Notes under the pieces: model-generated | What the model saw: the letters and a program-made list of their open reading frames with translations, nothing else | What the model was told of the DNA's origin: nothing | The model's database searches: none | Part shown: positions 24,486 through 34,439 of the stretch, one piece after another | How the letters are laid out: each line of letters begins with the position of its first letter | Position numbering within the stretch: position 1 is the stretch's first letter | Position numbers and translations under genes: made by a program | From: Myrica gale | Lineage: Eukaryota > Streptophyta > Magnoliopsida > Fagales > Myricaceae | DNA: 64,000 nucleotides | Assembly: GCA_963930655.1 (NCBI GenBank) | Contig: OZ005613.1 | Location: forward strand, 12,222,501-12,286,500 | Direction of reading: 5' to 3'

Positions 24486-25587
24486 CTGAGCTTGTGGGAT
24501 TTGAAGTGCACAATTGTCACGTATTTGGATTCATCAAAAGTCTTGAAGGCAGCTCTTTCCACCTCTAAACCACCACCATCAATTATTTCAGAGGAAGCCC
24601 TACTGCCTCTAGTAAATATCCCATAATTGAACAGTAATCTATTACTAGCTTCTTCTTCAACTTGAATATATTTCTTCTCAAGTCTACCTTGCACCTTATC
24701 TCGTTGAACACCTATTTTCTCTTCCTTAAAGGTTTTCCAGGGTGACTTGGGATCCCCATGGCCACCCTCATTTCCCTTCTTCCTCAGCAAACCCAATGAA
24801 TTTGCATCATAAACACGCTGCCCTTCTACGTCAATGCTATGACGCTTGCTTTGAACAGGGCCCAATGACCTTGAACTTTTTTGTGCATTACGAGCCTTTG
24901 AACTTCTATCCAAGTGGGAGTTGTCCATTTCTTTTCCGGTTATGACAGTCTTGTGTTTCAACAAGATTACCTTCGGCATGCCTCCCCTTGGCTTTTTCCC
25001 TAAGCGCACATTTACATTGCCACCTCGGGCATCACTTTCATACTTGAATTGTTTACTTCCTTTCCCTTTGTAATTAAGTTTACCTCCAACGAGACTTTCT
25101 TTTCCCATGGCGCCATATTCATGGATAGACAAACTTTCTCGTTCTGCAACTTTGAATGCCGTTTCTTCTTCCAATCAGCACTCAAACTCCTCCAATTTTA
25201 TGGTTTCTTCACGTCCTTCCGTTGGTGATGTCCTGGAAAGATCTTTTTTTGTCGAATCACCATGCTGCTTGTGTTTCTTCCAATCGTTTGCTTGATTTTG
25301 TCCCTCCTAACCCTAACCAACTCCATTGTTTTCACATACTCGCTGAAGGATGGCTCAAACTCGAGTTCTTTCTCAATAAGCCCATCACCAACCAACCGAT
25401 TATCAGACTCTTCCTTCAAAGCACTATTTATTCTTGAGTTTTGTAATTTAACCATTAAGACTCGATTCTTCCTAACACTTAAACAATTAGGAAAAATGGG
25501 TCTCCAAGGAATATAATTGTAGGTATAATTCGATGCAAAAATACCACTTCTTTCAAAATAGGAGACACCCATTTGACTATTTGTCAT
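24486..25587 (-). pseudogene. EMB2279: PPR remnant, exon 1 (N-terminal region)
   Basis: Start taken as ATG at 25587. The first ~100 residues lead into EPSFSEYVKTMELVRVRRDK, a conserved pre-PPR stretch. Near 25290-25300 the family-like reading moves to another frame, which meets TGA at 25177-25175 and then stays open to the donor CTCAG|GTATC after residues FKSHKLR (exon end 24486). That end joins in phase to the next exon at 15934 (AG + A makes the Arg codon). The segment I would expect just before FKSHKLR, carrying the first helical repeats, is absent. A small intron of ~120 bp (about 25260-25141) could rescue the frame break, but I see no strong signals for it. Confidence 0.7.
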
Positions 25588-25602
25588 AACTAAACCCACC
25601 AA

Positions 25603-27198
25603 ATTTCAGCAAACCTAAGACCAAATTTCAATAAACCTAAGAGGCATAGGGCATGCACATCCAGCAAATGCAAAGTAACCAAATTTCACCCAACGTAATG
25701 CAAGAAGGCATTATTCTCACCTCTCTTCAGAAATAGCGAATACAAACCACCGATTTCTTTACGTCTTGGTTTTACCAAAAAGGGGAGCAAATTTCTTCGA
25801 TTCCTTCCTTTGTCCATATTGGCTGCTTCTGTGCACGTTGCACTTGAGCTCAAAGGTTCGGATGTCTGATTTTGGGGGTGATGGGCGAGAGGAGCATCGG
25901 GGGTGAGGTGATGGGCAAGAGGAGCAAACAACACATGTACCATTTTTAACGAAACGATGCGGATAGAATAATGTGAGTCAAGGTGCCTCCTACTCCTTGG
26001 ACAGAGGGTGAGATCCTACAGTCTTTATTATTTTGAAATTTTGATTTTCAACTAGAGATCTAAAGTCGAGTAAAAGAAATTCTGATTTTCTGAAGACTTG
26101 GGTTGTAGAAGCTCTCCCTACTACTTTGAAATATTTGAAGTTGGATCTTGAAGCAAAACTACGAGTACAGAAAGACATTTTGAAATTCGTAGCTTTGTTA
26201 TTTCTTGTGCAACTAGAACGATTAGACTGTAATGTTTCTCAGGTGATTAGAGTTTGGAATTTGCTATTCAGGTGATTGACAAATGCTTTTAAAATTTTGA
26301 AATTCACAGTTGTTCAGGGGGCATAACTTTTGAACTTTGATCAGTATTTGAAATGGAGCATATTTGATGAGTCTTACTAAACACTGACCATTTGAAATAT
26401 ACAATCTTTTTGCACCCACCATGATTCTTTGTTTTAGTTAATTTCAAACAAGCTAGAAAAGAATACAAGTGCAAAAGGTTAAACAAAACTGGTGCATGTG
26501 CTCTTAGCAAAACTAGTAGAAAGAAGTGTTCCCATTTTTCTGCAAGGTCTCATATTATTGTCTCATGAGAAGCTTGATAATAAAATGTTCCTTATCTCCA
26601 CCGATTGCCTGTTGTGCCTCAGAAAAAGGATCTATGTAGATATTCATTCACTTTTTGAATACAGTTGACAGTAGGAGGGCCACATCTTTCTCTCATACTG
26701 CCACTTAGACAAAGGAGACCTGTAGTTTGCTTTAGGACCATCCTATTCTTTTCGAAAGACTGATGGAAAATTGAGAAAAGTATTATAGGTGAAAAAACAT
26801 AGTTTTCGAAATCATTCACATCTATTTTTCCTCTCTTACGTTGTTTTTTTGCAGGTTAATTTTGAACCTTGAATTTTGCTTGGTGGTGGTGGTGGAGCTT
26901 GGGCTTATTCAGGTAATTTTAAGTTAAAACCCTATTAGAAATTTAGATAAGGATATATTGGGGATTGGAGGTTAGGGCATATATTGGTTCTATTGGAGAC
27001 TAGAGATCAGAGCTTATGTTGGTTTTTGATAAGTTGTTGGTTCTGTTGGATGATGAAGTGAACGTTTGTGTTTTTTTGATTATATGTTTGTTTTCAATTT
27101 CTGATGCTTTTTTTTTTTGTTTTTTAAATTTTGTTGGTTCATATCTTTTGTTATGTTTATTAGAACTTCTATATATTAACTAATTATGTTTGTTTTAG
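25603..27198. other. Intergenic region between the PPR remnant and the hAT transposase gene
   Basis: It would hold the PPR promoter (minus strand) and the 5' leader of the transposase gene. TTTTTTTGCAG|G at about 26845-26855 and TGTTTTAG|ATGG at 27198/27199 look like splice acceptors of leader introns. A tandem copy of GATGGGC.AGAGGAGCA occurs at about 25880-25926. Confidence 0.45.
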
Positions 27199-29252
27199 AT
27201 GGATACTATTGATTCTTCAACAAATCAATTCATTCCATCCATTAATACCGATGATGAGACCGTAGATGTAGATAAGGGTCCTTCAGCCTCGGGTAATCCT
27301 TTTCACAAAAGTAAGGGGAATAAGGAGGGGTCAGTAGTTTGAGATCATTTCACAAAATTAGATGACTGTGATCCAAGTGACCCGCTTGCTAAATATAACT
27401 ATTGTAGCAAACAGTACCATTGCCACTCTAAACGACATGATACATCTAATATGTTGAACCATGTGTTACATACATGTCCCAGTACCCATTTAGCAACGAA
27501 TCAGTGGACAAGGATCAATCAGACGTGGTTGGAGATCATGATGTTGCCAATCTAAGGGTCCATAAATATAATCTTGAAATTATACGATTGGCAATTGCAG
27601 AGATGACTATATGTGATGAAATGTCATTTAGGGTTGTAGAAGGTCAGACTTCATAAAAGTGTGTAGGGATTTTGAACCACGGTTTCAAGTCCCTTCTCGT
27701 ATCACCGTAGCAAGAGATTGTATTAAACTGTATATGAGAGAGAAAAAGGAGTTGAAGAAGGTATTCAAGTCTACTTGTCAACGTGTTTGTTTGACCACTG
27801 ATACCTGAACCTTTGTACAAAATCTTAACTACATGTGTCTCACGGTGCACTTTATTGATAGTTGTTGGAAACTTCAGAAAAACATCATCAACTTTTGTTT
27901 GATTCTTAATCATAAAGGTCACATCATTGCAAAACATGTGGAATCTTGTTTGTTGGAATGGGGAATTAGTGATATTTTTCCTGTGACGGTTGATAATGCT
28001 TCTTCAAATGACGTTGCATTTGAATTTTTGAAGAAAGATTTGAAAGGAAATGTTTTGGATGGTAAGTATCTCCACATGAGGTGCTGTGCACATATTGAAT
28101 TTGATTATGAATGAAGGTTTGAAAGATTGTGATGATTCAATTGTGAGGGTTTGAAATGCAGTGAAATATGTGAGGTCCTCTCCTTCAAGAATGGCAAAAT
28201 TTAAGAAGTACGTTGAGATGACGAAGATTGAGTGTAAGAAGTTGGTTTGTCTTGATGTTCCAACTAGATGGAACTCAACTTACCTTATGTTAGAGTCTGT
28301 TGAGAAGTTTCAGAATGCATTTATGCAGATGGCGAAAGATGATGGTCAATATATCCGTCATTTTAGTGATGAGGCACACATGAGACCACCGGGATCTGAG
28401 GATTGGGAAGCAGTTATGGTGTTTGTGAAGTTTCTAAAAGTGTTTTTTGAAGCCACTGTAAAGGCTTCTGGTTCTTTGTATGTCACATGAAATACCTGTT
28501 ATAGTCAGATTTGTGGTATTCAATCAAACTTGATGAAAATAAGCTAGTCTGATAATGTTCTTGTTAGTGCTATGACGACGAGCATGAAGCTAAAGTTTGA
28601 TAAGTATTGGGGAAAATTGAAAAAGTAAACTTTTTTTTTTATCTTTATTGCATCAATTCTTGATCCTAGGTGCAAATTGAAAGTTTTGCATTGGTTGTGT
28701 CAAACATCCGTAATGATTGAGAGCATCAAAAGCTTGTTGTATATGTTGTTTGTTGAATATAATGATTTATATGAGAGTTCAAGTACGGTTGCTTCACGTA
28801 ATCAAATTCCTCGTGTGAATATTGAAGCTTTCATATCTGAATTTGGTAATGATAATCTTGATGAGTCATTTTTTGAGGAGTATAACCAAAATACAGACAA
28901 ACGTGCTGTTGATAACAAGTCAGAAGTATATCAGTATTTGTCAGATGTGTGTGAATCAAGAACTCAAGATTTTGACATTTTGACTTGGTGAAAGATAAAT
29001 GAATCCAAGTATCCTATTCTTGCGAGGGTTGCACGAGATGTGTTGGCCATTCTGGTTTCGACAGTTTCCTCTGAGTCAGCCTTTAGTATTGGGGATAGAA
29101 TGCTTGATCCATTTCAGAGTTCGTTGGTACCTAGAACAGTTGAGGCTCTTGTTTGTGCACAAAATTGGTTGAGGTCTCATCCAATTCGAATTGATCTTCA
29201 TGAGACATTGGATAATGTTGAGAGCTTTGAGGTTGAGCCAAGTAACTTGTGA
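27199..29252 (+). pseudogene. hAT transposase (zf-BED, RICESLEEPER-like), broken
   Basis: The ATG at 27199 follows an intron acceptor. Order of remains: a BED-type zinc finger (DHFTKLDDCDPSDPLAKYNY then C-x2-C and a distal His/Cys, ~27340-27480); a hAT RNase-H-like core with ILNHKGHIIAKHVESCLLEW and TVDNASSNDVAFEFLKKDLK (27833-28114) and LDVPTRWNSTYLMLESVEKF (28251-28310); a hAT dimerisation region YPILARVARDVLAILVSTVS SESAF (29010-29170). In-frame stops (TGA at 27342-27344, others) and several frameshifts make it non-functional. The family length is ~650-700 residues, which fits 2.05 kb. It could once have moved elements such as the one at 21069; that link is not shown. Confidence 0.85.
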
Positions 29253-29729
29253 TTTGATTTTATTGCATTTGGATAATATTGATATTATATTTGTTTCTAA
29301 TTTATTACAATTTTCATTGTTTATTTGCATTTTCAAGTGTTAGATGAAAACTCAACTCCCAATGACGTTGATGAAGAAGATGAATGATAATTGGTAGGGA
29401 TGGAGGAACCAAGGTCAGCCTGTCAATTCCATAATCTATTACAAACTCACACATGCGGTCAAATCTCATCTAATAAGTTCAGTGTGCATTGTGATAGTCA
29501 TAGTCAAGTAAATATTTTAAAAATCATATCCGTTGACACCAACCAAAGACTTTAAGCAGTGGCGGAGCTAGCAATTTTGTATAGGGGGCAAGATTTTCAG
29601 CCTATAGAACAATAAAAATAACGGTATCAGTTCACTAGAATATCTTTAAGTGCATCCTCATTGAACAATAGATAAGTATTTCACTGAAATCCATCTGGGC
29701 AAGAAAAATTTCAAAAGATCGTTGTTAAC

Positions 29730-29795
29730 CTCTTGGCCAGCTCTTTTGTAAATATTGAGAGCCTTAACAGCATCATGTCTTGATATATCAAAGAA
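29730..29795 (-). pseudogene. Isolated ANTH-domain clathrin-assembly exon
   Basis: The minus strand reads FFDISRHDAVKALNIYKRAG followed by QE, a signature of the ANTH domain of plant AP180/PICALM clathrin-adaptor proteins. The 66-bp block is in frame and bounded by CCTGCAG| and GAG|GTTAAC, so it looks like one exon with its splice sites. No neighbouring exon is visible, so it is a captured or left-over fragment. Confidence 0.7.
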
Positions 29796-29879
29796 CTGCA
29801 GGAACATGTCGGGGAATACCAATTGTAGTAAGGCAAAGATAAAAAGACATAACAAAAAAAATTCAGATGGAATGATGTC

Positions 29880-30106
29880 AAGTTTAGCCTCCAAGCCTTG
29901 CCTTTTATTGATTTACAATAATTGGAGGTTTTGCCCAGATGGATTGAAGGACCTGCTAATACTTTAAAGGAACTTAAAATAAATGAATGTTAGAATTTTG
30001 AGGCCTTGTCTGAGTGGTTGCCAAATCTAAAATCAATTCAAACACTTGTGACTTTCAATTTCCCCAAGTTGTCATCACTTCCGGAGGGGTTGAGATACTC
30101 TTTTCA
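29880..30106 (+). pseudogene. NB-LRR resistance-gene fragment (LRR part)
   Basis: One frame reads LQALPFIDLQ, stop, LEVLPRWIEGPANTLKELKI then NEC, stop, NFEALSEWLPNLKSIQTL and FPKLSSLPEGLRY. This is the spacing and wording of the C-terminal leucine-rich repeats of CC-type NB-LRR proteins. Two in-frame stops and the absence of an NB-ARC domain make it a relic of about 75 codons. Confidence 0.75.
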
Positions 30107-30250
30107 TTTCTAATGATCCTAGTTCAATGATGAACTATTTTTTTTATGAAGGCCATGAGATGGCGTCTAGGAAGTTTACTCCTTTTACATTTGTGGATTG
30201 TACTGAATAGCCTCAAATTCACAAATTTCAATATTAATAATACAAAAGGG

Positions 30251-31059
30251 TTAATTACTCTTTGCATCCACTAAATTTGGGGGGTCTAACACTTTGCACC
30301 CCTTATTTTATTTTTGAGACATTGCACCCCTTAACTTTTAGGTCTCGTCGATTTGCACCCAACTGTTAATTTCGCTGTCAAAATGAAAAGAGTTGTCTAG
30401 CTCGTGTAGAACATATAGCTCACTTGCCCATTTTTCCCTTGATATTCAAAAAGAATTAATTACACTTTGCCACTTGGTTTGGAGAGCCTGATACTTTGCA
30501 TCCCCTTCTTTTAATGTTGAGACATTGCACTCCACAAATTCTAGGTCCATCGATTTGCATCCTCCAGTTAATTTCACCGTCAAAATGAACGAAATTTTTT
30601 AGCACGAGCAGAACACGTCGCTCGCTTGCTAATTTTGCCCTTGATGTTCAAACTACTATGACGATAACATCCTTAATAAAATCTTTATCTCTCAACTAAT
30701 GCATTTATATATTTTGTACATCCGAACGTTGCAACACTACAATAGATGCCTGCCTCAGTGTTCTCCTTTTCCAATGTGAGTGCAACCATGATCTAATAGT
30801 AGGCCACCATAGTATTTAGACGTTGATTGCAACATCGAGTAGAACTCGGGAGATCGAATCATTGACAACAGGAGAGGTTATGACGATAACACCCTTAATA
30901 AAATCTTTATCTCGTAATTGATGCATTCATAGATTTTTTACATCCCAACTCAACACAACATCACAATAGATGCATACTTCAGTGTTTTCCTTTTCTAATA
31001 TGAGTGCAACCGTGATTTGATTGTAAGCCACCAAAGTATTCAGACGTTGATTGCAACAT
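30251..31059. repeat. Two adjoining tandem duplications (205- and 222-bp periods)
   Basis: 30251-30450 and 30456-30655 are diverged copies (TTAATTAC.CTTTGC, GAGACATTGCAC, TCGATTTGCA, GTCAAAATGAA in order). 30658-30834 and 30880-31059 are a second pair (ATGACGATAACA, AATAAAATCTTTATCT, GACGTTGATTGCAACAT). Neither codes for a recognisable protein. Confidence 0.7.
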
Positions 31060-31413
31060 GACAGTGGTTTCTTCCCCTTGGCTTCTACTTTTGGGGTACT
31101 TTGAATTTCTAGATTTAAGACTGGCCGGCTGGTAGGGGTGAATAGCGGACTAGTCGGAAGCGAAATTTGACATTCCAACATCCGGTCTGCTAACTAGTGG
31201 ATGGCCAAAATTGACTCCGCTTCCACTTTCGACTCTTAGCGGACTTAGCGGAAGTGGATAGCGAAATTCCGACAACTTTTTGGGCCATATTTTTCAGCCC
31301 ATTTAAGCTTTTTCTTTCGATAGATGAAAATATTACTCATTCATCACAATTCACAAATAAAATCATAAAACATGTAATTGACAACCAACATCCCCTTGAT
31401 TCACATCCAATCT

Positions 31414-32603
31414 AACACTGAGAAACAATGTTAACCATTATATTTAAAAACTCAAAGCACAATAAACCACAAGAGCAACGAAGGAGATAAGGGTTGAAGA
31501 GATGACACCGTAATTTTTAGGTGGTTCGGCTAAACTCTTGCCTACATCCACCCCCAAGGCTATTGACTTCCTTGAGCTTTCTCCACTATTTATCAAATAG
31601 GTAGTACACCTTAGCTTCCCGGGTGCTAAGGAACCTTCACAAAGCGTTTTTCGAGCTTACGCTTTAGCTCTTCTTCTCAAATCTCAACACCTAGGGATTT
31701 CTTCTACTCACAAGAGTAGGATTCAGTGTTTACCCGACACTCACAAGGTTTAACTTGAATGGGTACAAATAGAAAACTCACGTATTGGCTCTTAAAGCCG
31801 AATTTACAAGTGTGAGGCACAAAGGATAGAAAGAGGATGAGATTTACAAAAGAAGACTTGAAATATGACAGGGAAATAGCAGGTGTTCTTGGTAGGTGCG
31901 GATCTTTTCTTTTCTTCAAAGTTTTCTCTCTTTTCTCAAGAAGTTAGGTCAAAGATTTATTGCAAAATCGTGCGTGCAGGTGAGAGCTCTCTCTTCTTCA
32001 GCAACCGATCTTGTATTTAAGCCATTTTGCCTTCAACGGTCGTCGAAGTAGGTGAGAATAGCCATTGGAGAGTTGCCCATGAATTAAGGAGCGATTTGAT
32101 GCCTCTGATGTCATTCCCAAAAATCCTCAAAATCGTGGAATGTGCTGACACATCAAATGGCACGTGCTGACACATGAAATTTGAACTGAAAATGAGTGCT
32201 CGGGAGTCAGTACAATGTGTCGACACCATAAGGTCAATGTGGCGACACATGTTCTGTATGTGTCGACACCTAAAAGTCCTGGAGACAAAAATCAATATAT
32301 TTGAAGTTTTGATTTCATTCCAAAACCTTTTTAAGTGTCTATAACTTGAAGAATTTATAAATCAACTTGTGTAAAGGTCTTCAAGTGCATTGAGAAGATT
32401 TTTGGTGAGATAAAATCAATCCTTTTGTAGATATAACTTGAAAAATGTGGATTGACAAAATAAAATCTAAAGACTTCAAAAACTTAGAAACTTTTGTTAT
32501 CATCAAAATCATTTATGGATTGTTTGTAAAACAACCTTGGGCTAACAACGCCAATCTAACATAATTTAATCAAACACTGAGAAACAATGTTAACCATTAT
32601 ATT
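31414..32603. mobile_element. ~1.13-kb insertion bounded by 31-bp direct repeats
   Basis: AACACTGAGAAACAATGTTA...CCATTATATT is identical at 31414-31444 and 32573-32603. Between them lies non-coding DNA. The GGTGGTTCGGC...TGCCTACATCCACC stretch (31521-31553) and the TTTTGTTATCATCAAAATCA stretch near the right end are phrases I associate with plant retroelements. 31 bp is long for a target-site duplication, so a recombination origin is possible. Class unknown. Confidence 0.5.
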
Positions 32604-32628
32604 AACATCAATAAATTGAACAACAGAT

Positions 32629-33207
32629 TCACAACCAATATTCCTTTGATTCAAGCCAATCTAACATTGTTGAAACAATCCGCACCGCACTTGAATTACC
32701 TGAGGCAGATCTCCTAGAGTTTGAGTTTCCTGCTGACAGTTTCGGAGGTGGGACAGGAAGAGGAGGAGGCTGTGAACTTCCACCGATTGACAGTGCAAAA
32801 TTCACGCTTGAGTCCTCAACTTCAACAATAGGCCTCTCTGAAATTTTCAGCCCAGCCATCCCTTTCATCAACTCCCCTGGACCCGCAATTGCATCACTAC
32901 CAACTTTCTCACTATCCTTATTTTGTTCACTAGAACTCTCATTCTGATCATTGAGAAAGCTTTCCACCAAAAGATCATCACCTTTTGTCACCTTACCATC
33001 ACTACTTCGGCAAAGCTCCAAAAGCTCATCCACTGCAACTTGTTCTTGCACCTTCTCTCCAACTTCCTCATCTCTCACAGCTGAAAGAACCTGAGTAGTA
33101 ATATGTGGCTCTGCCTGAGTCGAAGAAGACCCAGGCAAGGAAGAATTACTGCTGGGGTTCGAAGAAGATCCACCAGCAAATCCTCGCTGAACTAAAATTC
33201 GAGTCAT
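32629..33207 (-). pseudogene. OTLD1: 5' part of an OTLD1/OTU6-like deubiquitinase gene, truncated before the OTU domain
   Basis: OTLD1-type proteins are nuclear OTU cysteine deubiquitinases that act on histone H2B. The frame starts MTRILVQRGFAGGSSSN, the conserved start of this family, and goes on through a Ser-rich stretch, VDELLELCRSSDG, ELMKGMAGLKISERP, a Pro-rich segment and RRSASGNSSAVRI (about residue 172). There the match ends. The rest (~20 residues to the stop at 32629) lies in sequence repeated at 31382-31413. The catalytic OTU region is missing. Upstream, CTCCAG|GTGAGT (about 33955) and GATTGCAG| (about 33515) look like a 5' UTR intron, so promoter and leader came along. It could be transcribed as a short protein. 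Confidence 0.6.
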
Positions 33208-34050
33208 GTTTTATCTTCCTGAACTCAAACCCTAGCCCCAATCTCCCTCCCTAATCCCAAAATTAGAGACTCAAAGCCCTACACACTAGTTTGTCACGCG
33301 TTCTAGCCTTGGACACAGTCACACCAATCCCTTGGCTGAATGATTTCTTCCAGCCCAGTGCCTTCTGCTTCTCAAGAAACGATCTCTGCATTCCCTTGAA
33401 AATTCTCATGAGACCCAGTCCTCTAACTTTAAAGAAAAAACCCTCAAAGTAGTCGAATTTATTGGGATAATTTCAAATGATTAACCGCCACAAAGCTCAA
33501 GCTGCAATCAACACAACACATCCCAAAAAGATCAAAATAATTACAGTTTTCTCCTCCAAAAACCCTAAAAAAATCACTCGCTCTAAGAAATCAAACTGAG
33601 TAGATAAACACTGTACAATAATGTTCACTATAGTGCACCTAATCCCACTATTTGACTTTCGTCCGGTGAGCTTTCGGTTCTATCAAGAAGTCAAACAACA
33701 GATACACACAACTCAAACATCACTCTCACAATTCCTTTATTCAGTTTTCAAACATTTCTCAGCAACCGACCAAAGTCTAACCTAGCACAAGCATTTCAAA
33801 TTCAAAGTCCGAAAGTTATGACAAAAATCAAACTAACTAAGATGCCGATCAGAGATTGAAAAGACCAAAAGCACAAGAGAACTCGACCAGAATTAGGAAA
33901 TGATGGTGGAAAACCTAGAGTTGATTCGACTGGAGTTGGGGTGGGGCAACTCACCTGGAGAGAGGGAGAGAGAGAGAGTAAAGACAAACGAAGGCCTCGA
34001 ACAAGAGCGCCGACTATTGATCTGCAAAAGCTGGGAAACATTTTAAATTG
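33208..34050 (-). promoter_or_regulatory. 5' leader and promoter region of the OTLD1-like fragment
   Basis: On the minus strand a CT-rich leader (about 34000-33955) ends in CTCCAG|GTGAGT and a likely acceptor TTGATTGCAG lies at about 33515. The region is of the length expected for a leader with one intron. No TATA box is obvious. Confidence 0.4.
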
Positions 34051-34218
34051 GGGTAAAAATAAAAATAAAAAAGCTCGGAATCGGATTTTGGACCTTTGAA
34101 TCTTTTTAGCCCATCAAAACCCTTGAAGAAAATCATATTCCGCTTGAAATTATGTGTGTTACCCTTGGTTGCACAAAATATTTTGAGTTCTACTCTGCTT
34201 TCTCTTTGCCATAAGAAA

Positions 34219-34362
34219 ATGTCATGCTGCAAAGGAAACTGTGGCTGTGGGTCTGGCTGCAGGTGCGACAACGGTTGTGGAGGATGCAAGATGTACCCTG
34301 ACATGAGCTGCACAGAGAAGACCACCACAGAGACACTTATTGTTGGTGTTGCTCCCCCATAA
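34219..34362 (+). pseudogene. MT2: Type 2 metallothionein, intronless and truncated copy
   Basis: Type 2 plant metallothioneins bind Cu/Zn through two Cys-rich ends. Here the N-terminal domain ([20 protein letters not shown] and [10 protein letters not shown], all Cys in place) runs without an intron into the linker [14 protein letters not shown], then stops after 47 residues. Just downstream, in other frames, are remnants of the linker and second domain (GFEI.VGAEDGGCK, to ~34430), whose usual terminal Cys cluster is missing. An intron normally interrupts plant MT2 genes, so this looks like a processed copy. The intact N domain leaves open a short product. Confidence 0.7.
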
Positions 34363-34439
34363 GACATACATTGAGGGATTTGAGATAACCGTGGGAGCTG
34401 AGGATGGAGGCTGCAAGTGGCATAGGATGCATGAATTTC

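Larger units (their letters stand above)
6664..25587 (-). pseudogene. EMB2279: Plastid P-class pentatricopeptide-repeat gene, EMB2279/At1g30610 type, decayed and intron-expanded
   Basis: The family encodes chloroplast-targeted P-class PPR proteins that bind organellar RNA; the Arabidopsis gene is needed for embryo development. On the minus strand I can join exons 25587-24486, 15934-15853, 15710-15519, 12756-12644, 12079-11989, 11910-11753, 7812-~7600 and 7065-6664. All inner boundaries have AG and GT. Helical PPR units such as KQWEGAFWVLKQLKQQG and GSAALYYDLARCLCSAGRC are clear. Damage: E1 runs in two frames with a TGA at 25177-25175; the 12756-12644 exon is 113 nt between two phase-0 junctions; a TAG (7623-7621) ends the 7812 exon; an exon with the usual DTYTFN-type repeat is not seen before 7065. 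Transposons fill the introns (the first is ~8.55 kb). At5g67570 (DG1) is a related alternative name. Sequencing indels could explain some breaks, not all. Confidence 0.75.

Noticed and set aside
24742..25516. Plus-strand frames opposite PPR exon 1
   Set aside because: Shadows of the minus-strand coding sequence; no start context or domain.
29563..29600. AGTGGCGGAGCTAGCA as the start of a hAT-like element carrying the gene fragments
   Set aside because: It resembles a known plant TE end, but no matching opposite end or 8-bp duplication was found within the window.
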